A DNA stretch of 64,000 nt from Calonectria ilicicola (taxonomy: Eukaryota > Ascomycota > Sordariomycetes > Hypocreales > Nectriaceae), in the NCBI GenBank assembly GCA_020809705.1, contig CP085828.1, forward strand, positions 6,324,001 through 6,388,000. Reading direction: 5' to 3'. This document shows, piece by piece, positions 1 to 9,076 of this stretch. A program made the position numbers and the translations under genes. The notes under the pieces were generated by a model. That model had not been told where the DNA came from, searched no databases, and saw only the letters and a program-made list of their open reading frames with translations. Every line of letters begins with the position of its first letter. Within the stretch, counting starts at the first letter, position 1.

Positions 1-125
1 ACCGCGCCGGGGGTGTGTCTCGCTGCCCTTGCGTCAGATGCGAGGAGGAGCCTGGACTGGGGAACGACAATGGAGCCGTAGCTGCTGGAGCTGGACTGCT
101 GGCGCTGCGAGGTGATGCGATGAAT
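1..125 (-). CDS. possible exon of a gene cut by the left edge
   Basis: On the minus strand the sequence after a good splice acceptor (CTTCCCAG at 133-126) stays open to the window edge in two of three frames. One frame reads a Ser/Gln-rich stretch (motif QRQQSSSSSYGS) and another a Pro/Ala/Ser-rich stretch. No ATG lies in frame just upstream, so it would be an internal exon of a gene continuing to the left. The product is not recognisable, and open reading in two frames weakens the call. Confidence 0.25.
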   Translation of the reverse strand, partial: MHRITSQRQQSSSSSYGSIVVPQSRLLLASDARAARHTPGA

Positions 126-870
126 CTGGGAAGTTATGTCGCGCGAACCAATCGTCGCATTGCATCATCCACCTGGGGTTACGACGAGATCTTCATTGGA
201 AGAGACCAGTGGGCCAATCACGCAGTCATTTATCCAACATGGATACTTTGCATCTGAGCAGCATCTGCCGTGCTTAGCTAATGTTGACGACTGCCCGCCA
301 CCCAACTTACCTTACCCTATATGGCACCGAGAAACCGCTGCGCTACGGGAGAATAGTCGTCTAGAATGTTTCTAAACTGATCTAATTTTGATCATTCTGA
401 AATCTAGTTTCATTTTCCCCTGGTTAGCGGCTCCATTTGTGAGGATATCGTCATTTGCATGGGGGAATGGGGACGGGAACCGAACATGATGGAGAAACGT
501 ATCCCAATTGATTTCCCTCGTGGAATTATGCTTCTTCAAGTCCCCACCCATACTCCAGCTCAGCGATGAGTCCAACAGGACTCAGCCTTCCCTCAAAAAG
601 TAGACGGCCTCAAAAAAAACAACGCACTATTGACTCATGTGAACTTTGTCGATCAAACGCGACTAGAGTTGAATTTTCAACCTCCATCCAAAAACCCTAA
701 GCCAGCGCCTAACTAACATGCTCGTGCCTGGTTCTCTCCACATCCAAAAGACCCATATCCCAGTAATATACATGGCCATGCTCTCCACGAGTACTCATAC
801 AATGTGAGGCTGCAAGACACAAGCCTTGATTTCTTCCCGCCCGATTCCTGGAAATAAGTCGAGAGTGTCG
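126..870. other. intergenic, no gene seen
   Basis: No convincing coding sequence, RNA gene or repeat. Short open frames on both strands have no recognisable domain. It would hold the 3' UTR of the leftward NDUFAF3-like gene and possibly upstream parts of the edge gene. Confidence 0.5.
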
Positions 871-1656
871 TCACTCCGCGCCAACTCCTTCCTTCCAGCC
901 CACTGGTATCAGGGCAGCCGCCACATCCGAGACGCCCCTCTCTGTTGCCAACAGGTTAAACTGCGCCGCCGCATTCCTCGTGTCCAAGACCTCAATCCGA
1001 ATACCCAAATCGGAAATATGTCGCCTCGTCTCAGGGCTGAGAGGCATAATCGAAGGACCGGTGCCGATAATTAAGAGGTCTGCGTGCTTGTTAGCCAAGG
1101 ATGACCCTTTCCATGTGACATTTCCCAGTTTCCACCTCCAATGAGAAAACAGAAACCGAAAAAGACCCAACTCACCAGGTCGTGGCCATAATAGGTCAAA
1201 CAGGGCAAATGTCTCCGCGGGAAGCTCGAACTGCCCCTTCTTGTTTGCCAGCACCTTCTGCCCCTTGGCCTCCCAGGGCCGCCAGTTGAACACCTCTCCA
1301 TCGACCAATAATACACCGTTTCCATCTGTGATCGTGACCCCGCTGTTTAGGCCGAACCCATCGTACATGCACACATCTACCGAAGTCGAGGGAACCGGTG
1401 CGTTGGCTAGTACATCTAGCTCGTTGAAGTCGGTGCGGGGAGGTTGCGAGGGAGGCGCATCGCCTTTCCTTCGGCTAGACACGGAGTGGAAAGGTCTGCG
1501 ACTGAGGAGGGAGGGCTGGCAGAGGCTTTGCGGCACTGGAGCGCTGGCTCGGGGAGCTGAGACGGCGGTTCGTAGGAGAGACGTCGAGAACTGGGGAATC
1601 GCTCGGCTTAGAGCGCGCGCGGCGCTGCAGGGTCGTGCGAAGCTGCGGGTTGCCAT
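871..1656 (-). CDS. NDUFAF3: NDUFAF3-like complex I assembly factor (DUF498/Mth938 domain)
   Basis: Two exons, 1656-1176 and 1079-871, giving 229 aa. The first 60 or so residues are rich in Arg, Ser and Ala with almost no acids, as expected of a mitochondrial presequence. The DUF498 fold follows: an N-terminal 'VDVCMYDGFGLNSGV' strand region, 'VLLVDGEVFNWRPW', and after the splice the signature 'WPRPDLLIIGTG', then 'LGIRIEVLDTRNAAAQFNLL'. In the known family this protein acts early in mitochondrial complex I assembly together with NDUFAF4. The start at 1656 is the first ATG in frame; an in-frame TTG 18 nt upstream is unlikely to be used. The 96-nt intron (1175-1080; donor GTGAGT, acceptor GCACGCAG) is a multiple of three without a stop, so its retention would leave the frame open. 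Splicing restores the conserved PDLLIIGTG, which supports the intron. Confidence 0.9.
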   Translation of the reverse strand: MATRSFARPCSAARALSRAIPQFSTSLLRTAVSAPRASAPVPQSLCQPSLLSRRPFHSVSSRRKGDAPPSQPPRTDFNELDVLANAPVPSTSVDVCMYDGFGLNSGVTITDGNGVLLVDGEVFNWRPWEAKGQKVLANKKGQFELPAETFALFDLLWPRPGELGLFRFLFSHWRWKLGNVTWKGSSLANKHADLLIIGTGPSIMPLSPETRRHISDLGIRIEVLDTRNAAAQFNLLATERGVSDVAAALIPVGWKEGVGAE

Positions 1657-2252
1657 GACTGGGACTCTAAACAAACCAGAATGTCATAAAAATCTACCTG
1701 GCGGGCAATTGGCAGCAATAGGGGGGAGGACGTGGTTGGATGAGGAAATGGTTGATTGAAAGAGTGGCCGACGTGGGGTGTCGACTTTTTTTCCGAGTCC
1801 CGCACGTCATAATGAGTGGTGCTCCTACGACCATAGTAGACGACGGGTTCAATTAATCCCACTACAACCGAATAACTGGAACTGGGCAAGACAAAGAGAT
1901 GCACATATGAAACCAAATATTTGGGTAATTTTATCACTTTTTGAAGAAATGCTTAGGCAAATCTGCAGGAGGCAAATTCTGGACGTGGACAGACACCATG
2001 CTCACAAAATAGCTCGAGTAAATGTCACAAAAAAAACCCAACTTTTAGTGCATGCCGCTTGATGTTCGTTTCATTTCAATCACCAAGAGGAAGAAGCAGT
2101 CGTAAAGACGGCAGAAGACCAGCCATCCTTGGTCCGGTCCCGATGTATCATGCAGTCCCTTTTGCCCTAATGAACACCAAAGCAATGAACCGAGTCCCCA
2201 GAGTTCCTTGCCCTCACACGCAGAAAGCCATATCCGGCAATGGAAATTGCAT
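1657..2252. other. intergenic, promoter side of the NDUFAF3-like gene
   Basis: Lies upstream of the NDUFAF3-like gene and downstream of eL34, both leftward. AT-rich in 1850-2040. No coding sequence or repeat recognised. Confidence 0.5.
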
Positions 2253-2966
2253 TTATTTCTTCTTCTGGCTCTGCTCCTGCTCCTTCAACACCTTCTTGAC
2301 GATCTTCTGCTCCTCAATGAGGAAAGCTCGGACAATGCGGTCACGGACGCAGCCACCGCATCGGGAACCACCGTAGGCACGCTGGACGGTCTTCTTGGGC
2401 TTGGAGATCTGGGAGTACTCGCGGGGTCGGAGAGCGGGAATCTAAAAGGTAGACAGTTAGTCATGTGTTACTTTTCATGAAGCCATTTGGTGGTGGTCAT
2501 GGTGGGAGGAGGAGACTGGGTCGTTGAGAGATGGCCAGCAACAGCGATCCCCCCGGTTTCTGAGAAACAGAGTCGGAGCGAAGCCATGTGCCGTGAAGAG
2601 CCTTTGTAACATTCGTCTCTTCAGTTGCGCCGTTGCATCTCGTTGATCCAGTCCAAGTCCAGCCCACAATTCGACCAAAAATGCTGCTTTGTTCGTGGAG
2701 GGCAACCTACGCCAGAGAGCTTGGAGCCACAGTCACCGCACTTGGGGACGGTGCCGCGCTTCTTGATGTGAAGCAGACGGATGTCACCACCGGGAGTCTT
2801 GATGACTCGGGTTCGGTTGGAGCGGGTGTTGTAGCTGCGCGAGAAGTACTTTGTCAGTCCCAGCGATTCGCGAGAGGAGCGGCGGCTCGATTATGCATTG
2901 ATTCGAGGTCGCCCGGATAGGAACTCACCCGTTGCGGCGGCGGTAAGTGACACGCTGGGAGACCAT
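2253..2966 (-). CDS. RPL34: 60S ribosomal protein L34 (eL34)
   Basis: Three exons, 2966-2929, 2834-2711 and 2441-2253, giving 116 aa, the usual length of the family. The protein begins [19 protein letters not shown], continues with the [18 protein letters not shown] zinc-ribbon-like Cys cluster and [11 protein letters not shown], and ends in a Lys/Gln-rich tail ([11 protein letters not shown]). It is a structural component of the large ribosomal subunit. Introns are 94 nt (donor GTGAGT, acceptor GCGCAG) and 269 nt (donor GTAGGT, acceptor TTTTAG); both splice in frame and restore conserved sequence. The first exon is only 38 nt, typical of fungal ribosomal protein genes. A TCACGTGCATT element lies about 140 bp upstream of the ATG. 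Confidence 0.96.
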
Positions 2967-3620
2967 TTTTGCGGTGTTGTCGGGTGTTGCGATGAGGTTC
3001 TCACAACAGGAAGAGGAATTTCGAGATTTGGGGAAATTTTGTGTGGGTGGAAGACGATTGTGCCCGCTAACGCAGCGAATCAGAGTGGGGATGGTGGGCC
3101 ATCACGTGCATTTTTTCGCTCTTGTCAACTGCCCTGTGGCTGCTCCACCACGGGCTTGAGCCACAGAGGGAGCAATATTGTTCCTTTTGCGGCGTGGTTT
3201 GAGTGGTAGACGAGCGAGTTGTTGAGTAACAAATTCAAATTCGCTAGAGATTCTGAAACGGCGTGTAACTCTTCAACACGATCCGAGTGGCCATTGTGAC
3301 AATGGATAAGCACATCTCGTATTTTTGCTCAGTGAATTGTTGCATCAGTAATATTTTTTATTTTATTAAATTTTTTTTGGCCGAGTTTGTCTTGTAGCCA
3401 TCAACCTCACTTTTTTATCATTTTCAACATCATGGATAGGACAATCTTGGTTGATTCAAGTGAACATATTTCGAATGCACGCCTAATAATTTTCCCCCTT
3501 GCCATAACTCCTAAGAGGTGTAGGTATCTTTGTTGGCCTAAGAGCAAAACGCGCTGAAAATCATAATCATAATAAATGTGGTAAATCCGCACACATATCG
3601 TACACCGTCTGCTCCGATCC
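2967..3620. other. eL34 promoter and intergenic
   Basis: Upstream of eL34 and downstream of the next leftward gene. Contains the TCACGTGCATT element at 3102-3112 and an AT-rich run near 3350-3380 with poly-T tracts. No gene seen. Confidence 0.5.
3102..3112. promoter_or_regulatory. CACGTG (E-box/Cbf1-type) element upstream of eL34
   Basis: TCACGTGCATT, with palindromic core CACGTG, about 140 bp upstream of the eL34 ATG. The same TCACGTGC core occurs in the eL32/uS9 intergenic region. CACGTG is the binding core of bHLH factors such as Cbf1, which is known to act at ribosomal protein genes in some yeasts. Function here is inferred from position. Confidence 0.4.
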
Positions 3621-4129
3621 CTACTCCTTTGAGTCCAGTCTGAACCAGTCTGGGTGGTCCTTATGGCGCCAAGGGGTAATACCCATTGGAGCTTGCTGAC
3701 GGCTCTTTGCCGCCTGGGCAAACACCTGTTTGCTGGTATCGTCGCGCATCAGGTTGGCAAACTCTTGGACGCTACCCTGAGCGTCATTCACTGACTTCAT
3801 GAAGGCAGCAAACATGATGTCGGCTGGAGCCAGATGTGTCAGTCTCGTAGGGTTGATTTTAACTGGACATGTGAGAGGGATAATACATACGTGATGGCTG
3901 CTTCTGGATGAGCGGGTCGACCATCCGGGGAATGGTATCCCGTAATAGGCGAACCTGAAAGGAGTACACGCGTTAGCCCGTGTGCGACAGACGGCATCTC
4001 GGGATGCAATGACTGTACCTTGATATGTAAGAGCTTCAGACGTTCCATAGCCTCTTCGAGACGGGCCTCGTCCCATGCATCCTGGCTGTTGGCCGGCGCG
4101 GCGGGCTGCGTGGTTTGCTGCTGGTTCAT
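3621..4129 (-). CDS. small conserved helical protein, possibly a Mediator-type subunit
   Basis: Three exons, 4129-4019, 3954-3891 and 3823-3621, giving 125 aa. Introns are 64 nt (GTACAG donor, TTTCAG acceptor) and 67 nt (GTATGT donor, branch ACTGAC, acceptor CTCCAG). The N-terminus is Gln/Ala/Pro-rich. Residues 20-55 form an amphipathic helix (EEAMERLKLLHIKVRLLRD) continuing to RMVDPLIQ. A second helix contains FMKSVNDAQGSVQEF, and the C-terminus is basic and aromatic (PWRHKDHPDWFRL). The size, helix-only character and ending recall small Mediator subunits, but I cannot place it in a named subunit, so function is unassigned. The start is the first ATG in the exon, and all three exons keep frame only with these splice sites. 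Confidence 0.6.
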
Positions 4130-5590
4130 TGGATGACCTGCGAGGCTGAGCCGTGTGCCGAGGGAGTAATTCGAGGCAAAAGGGGTCGAAGGGGCAAATG
4201 AAGCGCAACACGGGAGAGATGGCACTGCGAACAACACGGCAGGTCAACGACAGATGAAACTCGCCCGAAGAGAGACGTCTACACTGGCTGGACGGGCGCA
4301 ATCAGTCCTTCTAGAAGTTGAAAAGATGCGATGGAGGTTAGTTGCGTGGGAGCCTTGAGAGCCTGGTCCTGCGCGACGTGGGGCAAGGGTGAGAGAGCAA
4401 GGACGAGGAAGGGTAGAAGCTTGGGCCTTGACCCCTTGGGTGCAACCATAGAGCGCGGCGAACGCGGAGGATGGGGCATGGGTCTCAGCAGCGAGGTACC
4501 TGTTAAGTCAAGGCTTGTCTAGACGACATGATGATGAACCTGAAGCATTGGGTCCAATTGGGATATCCCGGGGACTGTAACATGCATACCACCCCTAGCA
4601 GCCACTCTACATCTTCCGCACAGGCTTGAAGAGTTTTCTTCTCCTTCACTTCTTCCCCTGGCTTTGCAATCCCGTATATAGCCTGTTCTGTTTTGTCAGC
4701 TCGGAAGACGCGCATCGCCAGGGCTGTCATCACGTGCCATCCCGAACAATGCGCTGACGAGGCGTTACATGTAAGGCACCTCGAGGCCAAGGCGATTGGT
4801 AACATTCCCATGCACGAAGTAAATTGCATGTTGGTGGAAAATTCCTTTTGGAACGTCAGCTTGCCTTGATTTCCGCGAGCAAAAGAAACAACTGGTTTGG
4901 CATTGGCGATAACTTGCAGATGCCCACCCTGGTAGTCTACATGGGGCGCCGCCCCATTACTCTCATCGTTGGTGCTCTGACACCCTCATTGGAGCTACAC
5001 AGGGTGCATGTCTCATCTGGCCCTCATCAACGTTGATCTCACCGGTCCAGCGGATGCTGGAGAATGTCTGGCAGCAGAAGCAGATGCAGCAGCAGCAGCA
5101 GCAGTAGCAGAAGTCGCAGCAGAAGGCCCCGCTGAAGCGAAGCGACGGGGGAAGCGGTGCCTGGATTCAGCAGCGCGTATTGCCATCTCGCTGTAGACAA
5201 TACCCAAGCTCTCCCCCGAGCTGCCCACCACAGCACCTCGCCGTGCTACAGCAGCTCGCAGTGGGCTTTGACGCTAGTGTTCACCCCTGTTGCATGGTCG
5301 CCTGTGACTGGCCGGCTGCCGCCTCCGGACCGGATCAACACTAAACCTTGTAAGTGCTCGACTTGTCAACAGTGCGGATTGGAAAAATCCTCACAGCCCA
5401 GCCTCTTTACTGGTACATCACCATCAACCAACACCCTCTCGAGACGCGATATCTGCAAATTCCGATCAAATTTTTCAACCGCCAGAACAGCCGGCCCGTC
5501 TGCCCCTTCGCTACACCATCTCCTCCAGCCTTTCCCATTCTTTTCCCAGCACATACCTGTGCAACCGTCACCCTGGCCCAATCAATCACT
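4130..5590. other. intergenic between divergent genes
   Basis: Shared upstream region of the leftward helical-protein gene and the rightward zinc-finger gene. Contains a TCACGTGCC element at 4730-4738 and a (CAG)n-like run at about 5084-5110. The CAG run explains Ala- and Leu-rich open frames on both strands here, which are not credible genes. Confidence 0.5.
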
Positions 5591-6214
5591 ATGCCGAATA
5601 CACCACCACCGGCATTACTGCCCCCACCAGAAGGCATCTTCCGTACGTTTGACGACTTGATGGCATCGGTTCAGCGTGTCGCCAAGGACCAGGGCTATGG
5701 AATTGTCAAGCTGCGCGCCTCCAACTACCGCGATGGAAAGCCCACTCGCTACGACCTTGTCTGCGATCGCGGTGGTGTCAAGTACAACAGCACCGCCAAG
5801 AAGCGCAATCCATCAACCCGCAAGATTGATTGCCCTTTTCGCGCAAAGGCTGTGTGCGAGGTTCAGCTCGGAAATCAATGGCGATTTGCCATTCAAGAGG
5901 GCCGCCACAACCACGAACCACGCGTTCCGGCCGGCACCCCCGGCCAAGAGAACGCTCCTTTGGCGACTTCGATCCGATCCTTCACGAACAAACTCGACCG
6001 CCTCAACCACGAGATGTCACAGGGAATCATGCGCATCGAGCAGCGCCTTGAAAACATCGAGAAGCGCATGGAGAACCTGGAAGCACGCGCTGGCGGATAC
6101 GAGCCTCGATTCCAGACGATTGAGACTCGACTCCAGGGCGTGGAAGGCCCGCGCATGGATGGTATGGGCATGGATGACGTCGAGTCACGTCTGCTAGCCT
6201 CGACGGTCATGTAG
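5591..6214 (+). CDS. FAR1/WRKY-GCM1-type zinc-finger protein with coiled coil
   Basis: Single exon, 207 aa. The start chosen is the first ATG; the open frame extends upstream only through a GTG. Residues 15-110 form a FAR1-like DNA-binding domain of the WRKY-GCM1 superfamily: 'TFDDLMASVQRVAKDQGYGI', 'RYDLVCDRGG' (Cys58), 'DCPFRAKAV' (Cys81), and the closing His pair in 'EGRHNHEP' (His106, His108). Residues 125-175 are a strong heptad coiled coil (LDRLNHEM ... EQRLENIEKRMENLEA), suggesting a dimer. The family is related to MULE-type transposase DNA-binding domains; this copy has no transposase core, so it is probably a domesticated nuclear DNA-binding protein. Targets are unknown. Confidence 0.8.
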   Translation: MPNTPPPALLPPPEGIFRTFDDLMASVQRVAKDQGYGIVKLRASNYRDGKPTRYDLVCDRGGVKYNSTAKKRNPSTRKIDCPFRAKAVCEVQLGNQWRFAIQEGRHNHEPRVPAGTPGQENAPLATSIRSFTNKLDRLNHEMSQGIMRIEQRLENIEKRMENLEARAGGYEPRFQTIETRLQGVEGPRMDGMGMDDVESRLLASTVM

Positions 6215-8837
6215 AACAACGGCCAGAGTGCTGGGCACTTTGTGGCATCAGCTTCGTTCACGCTAACATCGGGCGAGGACGATCAAGGCCAAGGGCCCTC
6301 GCATTCACAGCAAGATGATTGAAAGTATGACACCTGTCTGTTTACGACCGGGAGGGGTGTCTGTTGACGTTTTTTATTTGAGCTCACGGTTTGATGCACG
6401 CGGAAAGGGATTTTGCTAGGCGGTTACTATGAAAAAACGGCTTTCTACGACGCGGCGGTTGTCGGAAGTTTATAACGGAGGGTTGTTATTGTGGGATTGT
6501 TCTGGGCGTTCAGGGAAAGGGCCCGCAAAGCTGTGGGCTCTGCGATTGTTTACTACCTTTCATGAAGGCGTGCGCAAAGGAAGTTTTTAGGGCTCTATTG
6601 GTCGATTTTTTCTGGTTTCTTTCGTACCTTTTCTCCGACGGCGTCTCTTGTGCCTACTGGGACTTGAAGATGGGCATTTCAGTGTTGTCAGAGAGTGTGT
6701 TTATTGCGTTTGGTACACGGGTGGTGAAGGCTGGGGGTGGGTTGCTTTCGCCATTGCGTGTACTAACACCTTTCTTCTTCTTCTTCCTTCTTCTTCTTTT
6801 TTTTTTTTTTAATAGGGGACTGGATGGATTCTCCGGACCATGTCTAAGGACCACAAGGATGGAAACGTCCAGAGGCGGCGTTATGAGCGCCCCGGGCCGG
6901 GAAGTGTACATGTCTCCTGTTTGGTCTGGTTTAGCCATGTATATTCTACAGTCTCGACAAAAAAGATGCTGTTTTGAATTGTAACGCAGAATGATGACCA
7001 CGGTGCCTTTGAACGAGTGCATGTAGCGTCCGTGATGGGGGAATTGCTGCTGCTTGTAGACGGCACTGGGCCGATCAGTTACGTTGCGTTGACGCCAGAC
7101 GTGGATCTGAAATCTGCAGCTATCCGTCCTTGGTGTCGTCATCCGAACGACCCCATCGCCCCCCGCGATTAGCCCGCAGGCGGTGCAACAGTGTAACACA
7201 GTCTCTGCCCTCTTCTCGACTCGACCGCCTCGCCTGGCGGCAATCCTTGCCCCTCCCTTTCACAACGTGGGTTTCTGCCATGTGGCAGCTTGGGTTCACT
7301 GCGTCCCTTTGTTACCCAATAGTGACTTTTGCGCGTGTAGAGGAGCAAGCAAGCAGGCAAACAAAGCTCAGGGGGCCCCGCGTGCCCACACACACGCCGC
7401 CGCCCCCCAGTGGGCTTGGCTGTCAGCGCGAATATTCTGCACCGTGAGCACGGAAGTGGGCGCGCGGCCCCCCATTCCACTCCGCCGTTTTCTTTCTTTT
7501 CTTTTTCTCTGCCGTCTCCTTTGTACACAGTCTTTGTTTCGACTTCAGCTCGCCAAAGTGTAGGCGTCATATTGCAGATGCGGGGGTGATTTGTGCATGC
7601 GAGGAGCTGGATGTCTGGCATGTAGCTAGTGACTGCATTGCATCCTGCTGCGGGTTACCTCCCAATAGGGGTCTTTGCATATCAACTCCCTGCCACGTAA
7701 ATTTCAAATGTCTGCGCTTAAGCTTTGCAATTAGCATCCAATGTTGCATCACTGATGACCATCACCGCTGATTGTGAAGCCGTTCTTTGTTGCTCGAATC
7801 TCTCCCTCGTGTAGGGCCAGCTGGTTATGCCTATGCTCCAGCATCATCAACCTCCACGGCATTTCCATTTTTCGAGGCATTTCTGGCTTGACACCGCAAC
7901 AAAGCACTTTGCAGAGCCTATAATTGTCACCTCGACAATGTGGCGTACTCCGCACTTCCATGACTACGCGTCTTTTGGCAGGCAAGCGTCGCTAGCACAT
8001 GGTACATGGTCTGAAAGCGTAGAGATGCCAAGCTGTCCCCAACTAAAAATAGGAAACCTGGATGTTGCTTTCAGCCATACAAAGGTAGCGGTAGTAAGCT
8101 AATATTACGAGGGAATCCGAATATTGAGCCCCAACCCCAGTCAGCCGTGATAAACGCTGACTCTGTTCTGCCGAATTTGCGGAGCCTTTCGCCAAAAGTA
8201 TCAACCGAAGTTATTTCCAACAGATAAGCTGTTGCATTGCGGCCAAAGCTACACTCTGTCAAGGTGTGGTACTGAAATGACATCGCCGTTATTGCGAATG
8301 TGTGTTTTTCTTAGTAAATGCTGTTGCCGGGATCTCCCTGAACAACTTTATTGTAGATAACTAATTGTTAGAGTCCTCTCTCACGCAGATATACTATTAT
8401 GGAATGTGGTTTGTACTAAATAGGTTGCAACATTCGCAAAAGGGAATGCATTGTGATGTCAGAAACATCGCAAATAGGCAGGTCTTATTATGTGGGCGTA
8501 GCACATAGCTGTGACACCTGCATTTTGTTCGGTACCCACAAAAAGACAAAGCAATTAAGTATATTCATGTATTAAAGAATAAAATGGTATAGATGCTATT
8601 GCTAGCAGGACTAATTATAGCAGAAGTATACACTATTGTCTTGATGGCAGATCCTGGGTGCCTATCAGGTTGGAATCACTCTTCCCCTCAAAGTAGAGTC
8701 AGATAAATATATATATACATATATAAAAGAGTCCACACAAACATCAAAGCCATTTTTACTTATTGCAAAATAAAATTGAATGGAAATTTTGTTATCCATG
8801 GTCCAGTTGATTCCCCAAGACATATCAACTTACTAAG
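6215..8837. other. long intergenic region
   Basis: No credible gene. There is a pyrimidine tract at 6773-6812 and another near 7490-7510. GC falls from about 8.3 kb rightward, with an AT-rich stretch at 8560-8800 that includes (TA)n at 8707-8725. Open frames at 7749-7985 and 8071-8283 on the minus strand have no recognisable domain and no exon-like continuation. Confidence 0.5.
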
Positions 8838-8996
8838 ATGAATTGTCTATTGGTGCCAAACTGATACGTGGTGCCCACCACCTGCAGACCACCTGCAGGA
8901 GTCACGTGCATTCCCAAAGGCAGATCAAAATGAATTGCTTGTTGGTGCTAAAATGATATGTGATGCTCATCACCTGCAGGGGTCACGTGCATTCGC
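8838..8996. repeat. two near-tandem 65-77-bp repeats carrying CACGTG
   Basis: Copy 1 (8838-8914) and copy 2 (8930-8994) share ATGAATTG, TTGGTGC, ATGTG/ACGTGGTG, CACCTGCAG and an identical GTCACGTGCATT. Copy 1 contains an extra 11-bp ACCACCTGCAG duplication. Several differences are C/T or G/A transitions (for example GATACGTGGTGCCC against GATATGTGATGCTC). The pair lies about 80-240 bp upstream of the F-box gene ATG, so it may be a duplicated upstream element. Confidence 0.75.
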
Positions 8997-9076
8997 ATGC
9001 CTAGGTCGTTGGGGCGTTTCGGACTCACTTTTCCCACAACACCATACAGTAGTACCTCCACTCATGCTGAAGCAAT

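Noticed and set aside
5008..5236. Ala-rich and Leu-rich frames on both strands
   Set aside because: Both come from the same CAG-like repeat; simultaneous openness reflects composition, not coding.
7749..8283. Two adjacent minus-strand open frames of about 70-80 codons
   Set aside because: No recognisable domain, no splice link between them, composition like the surrounding intergenic DNA.
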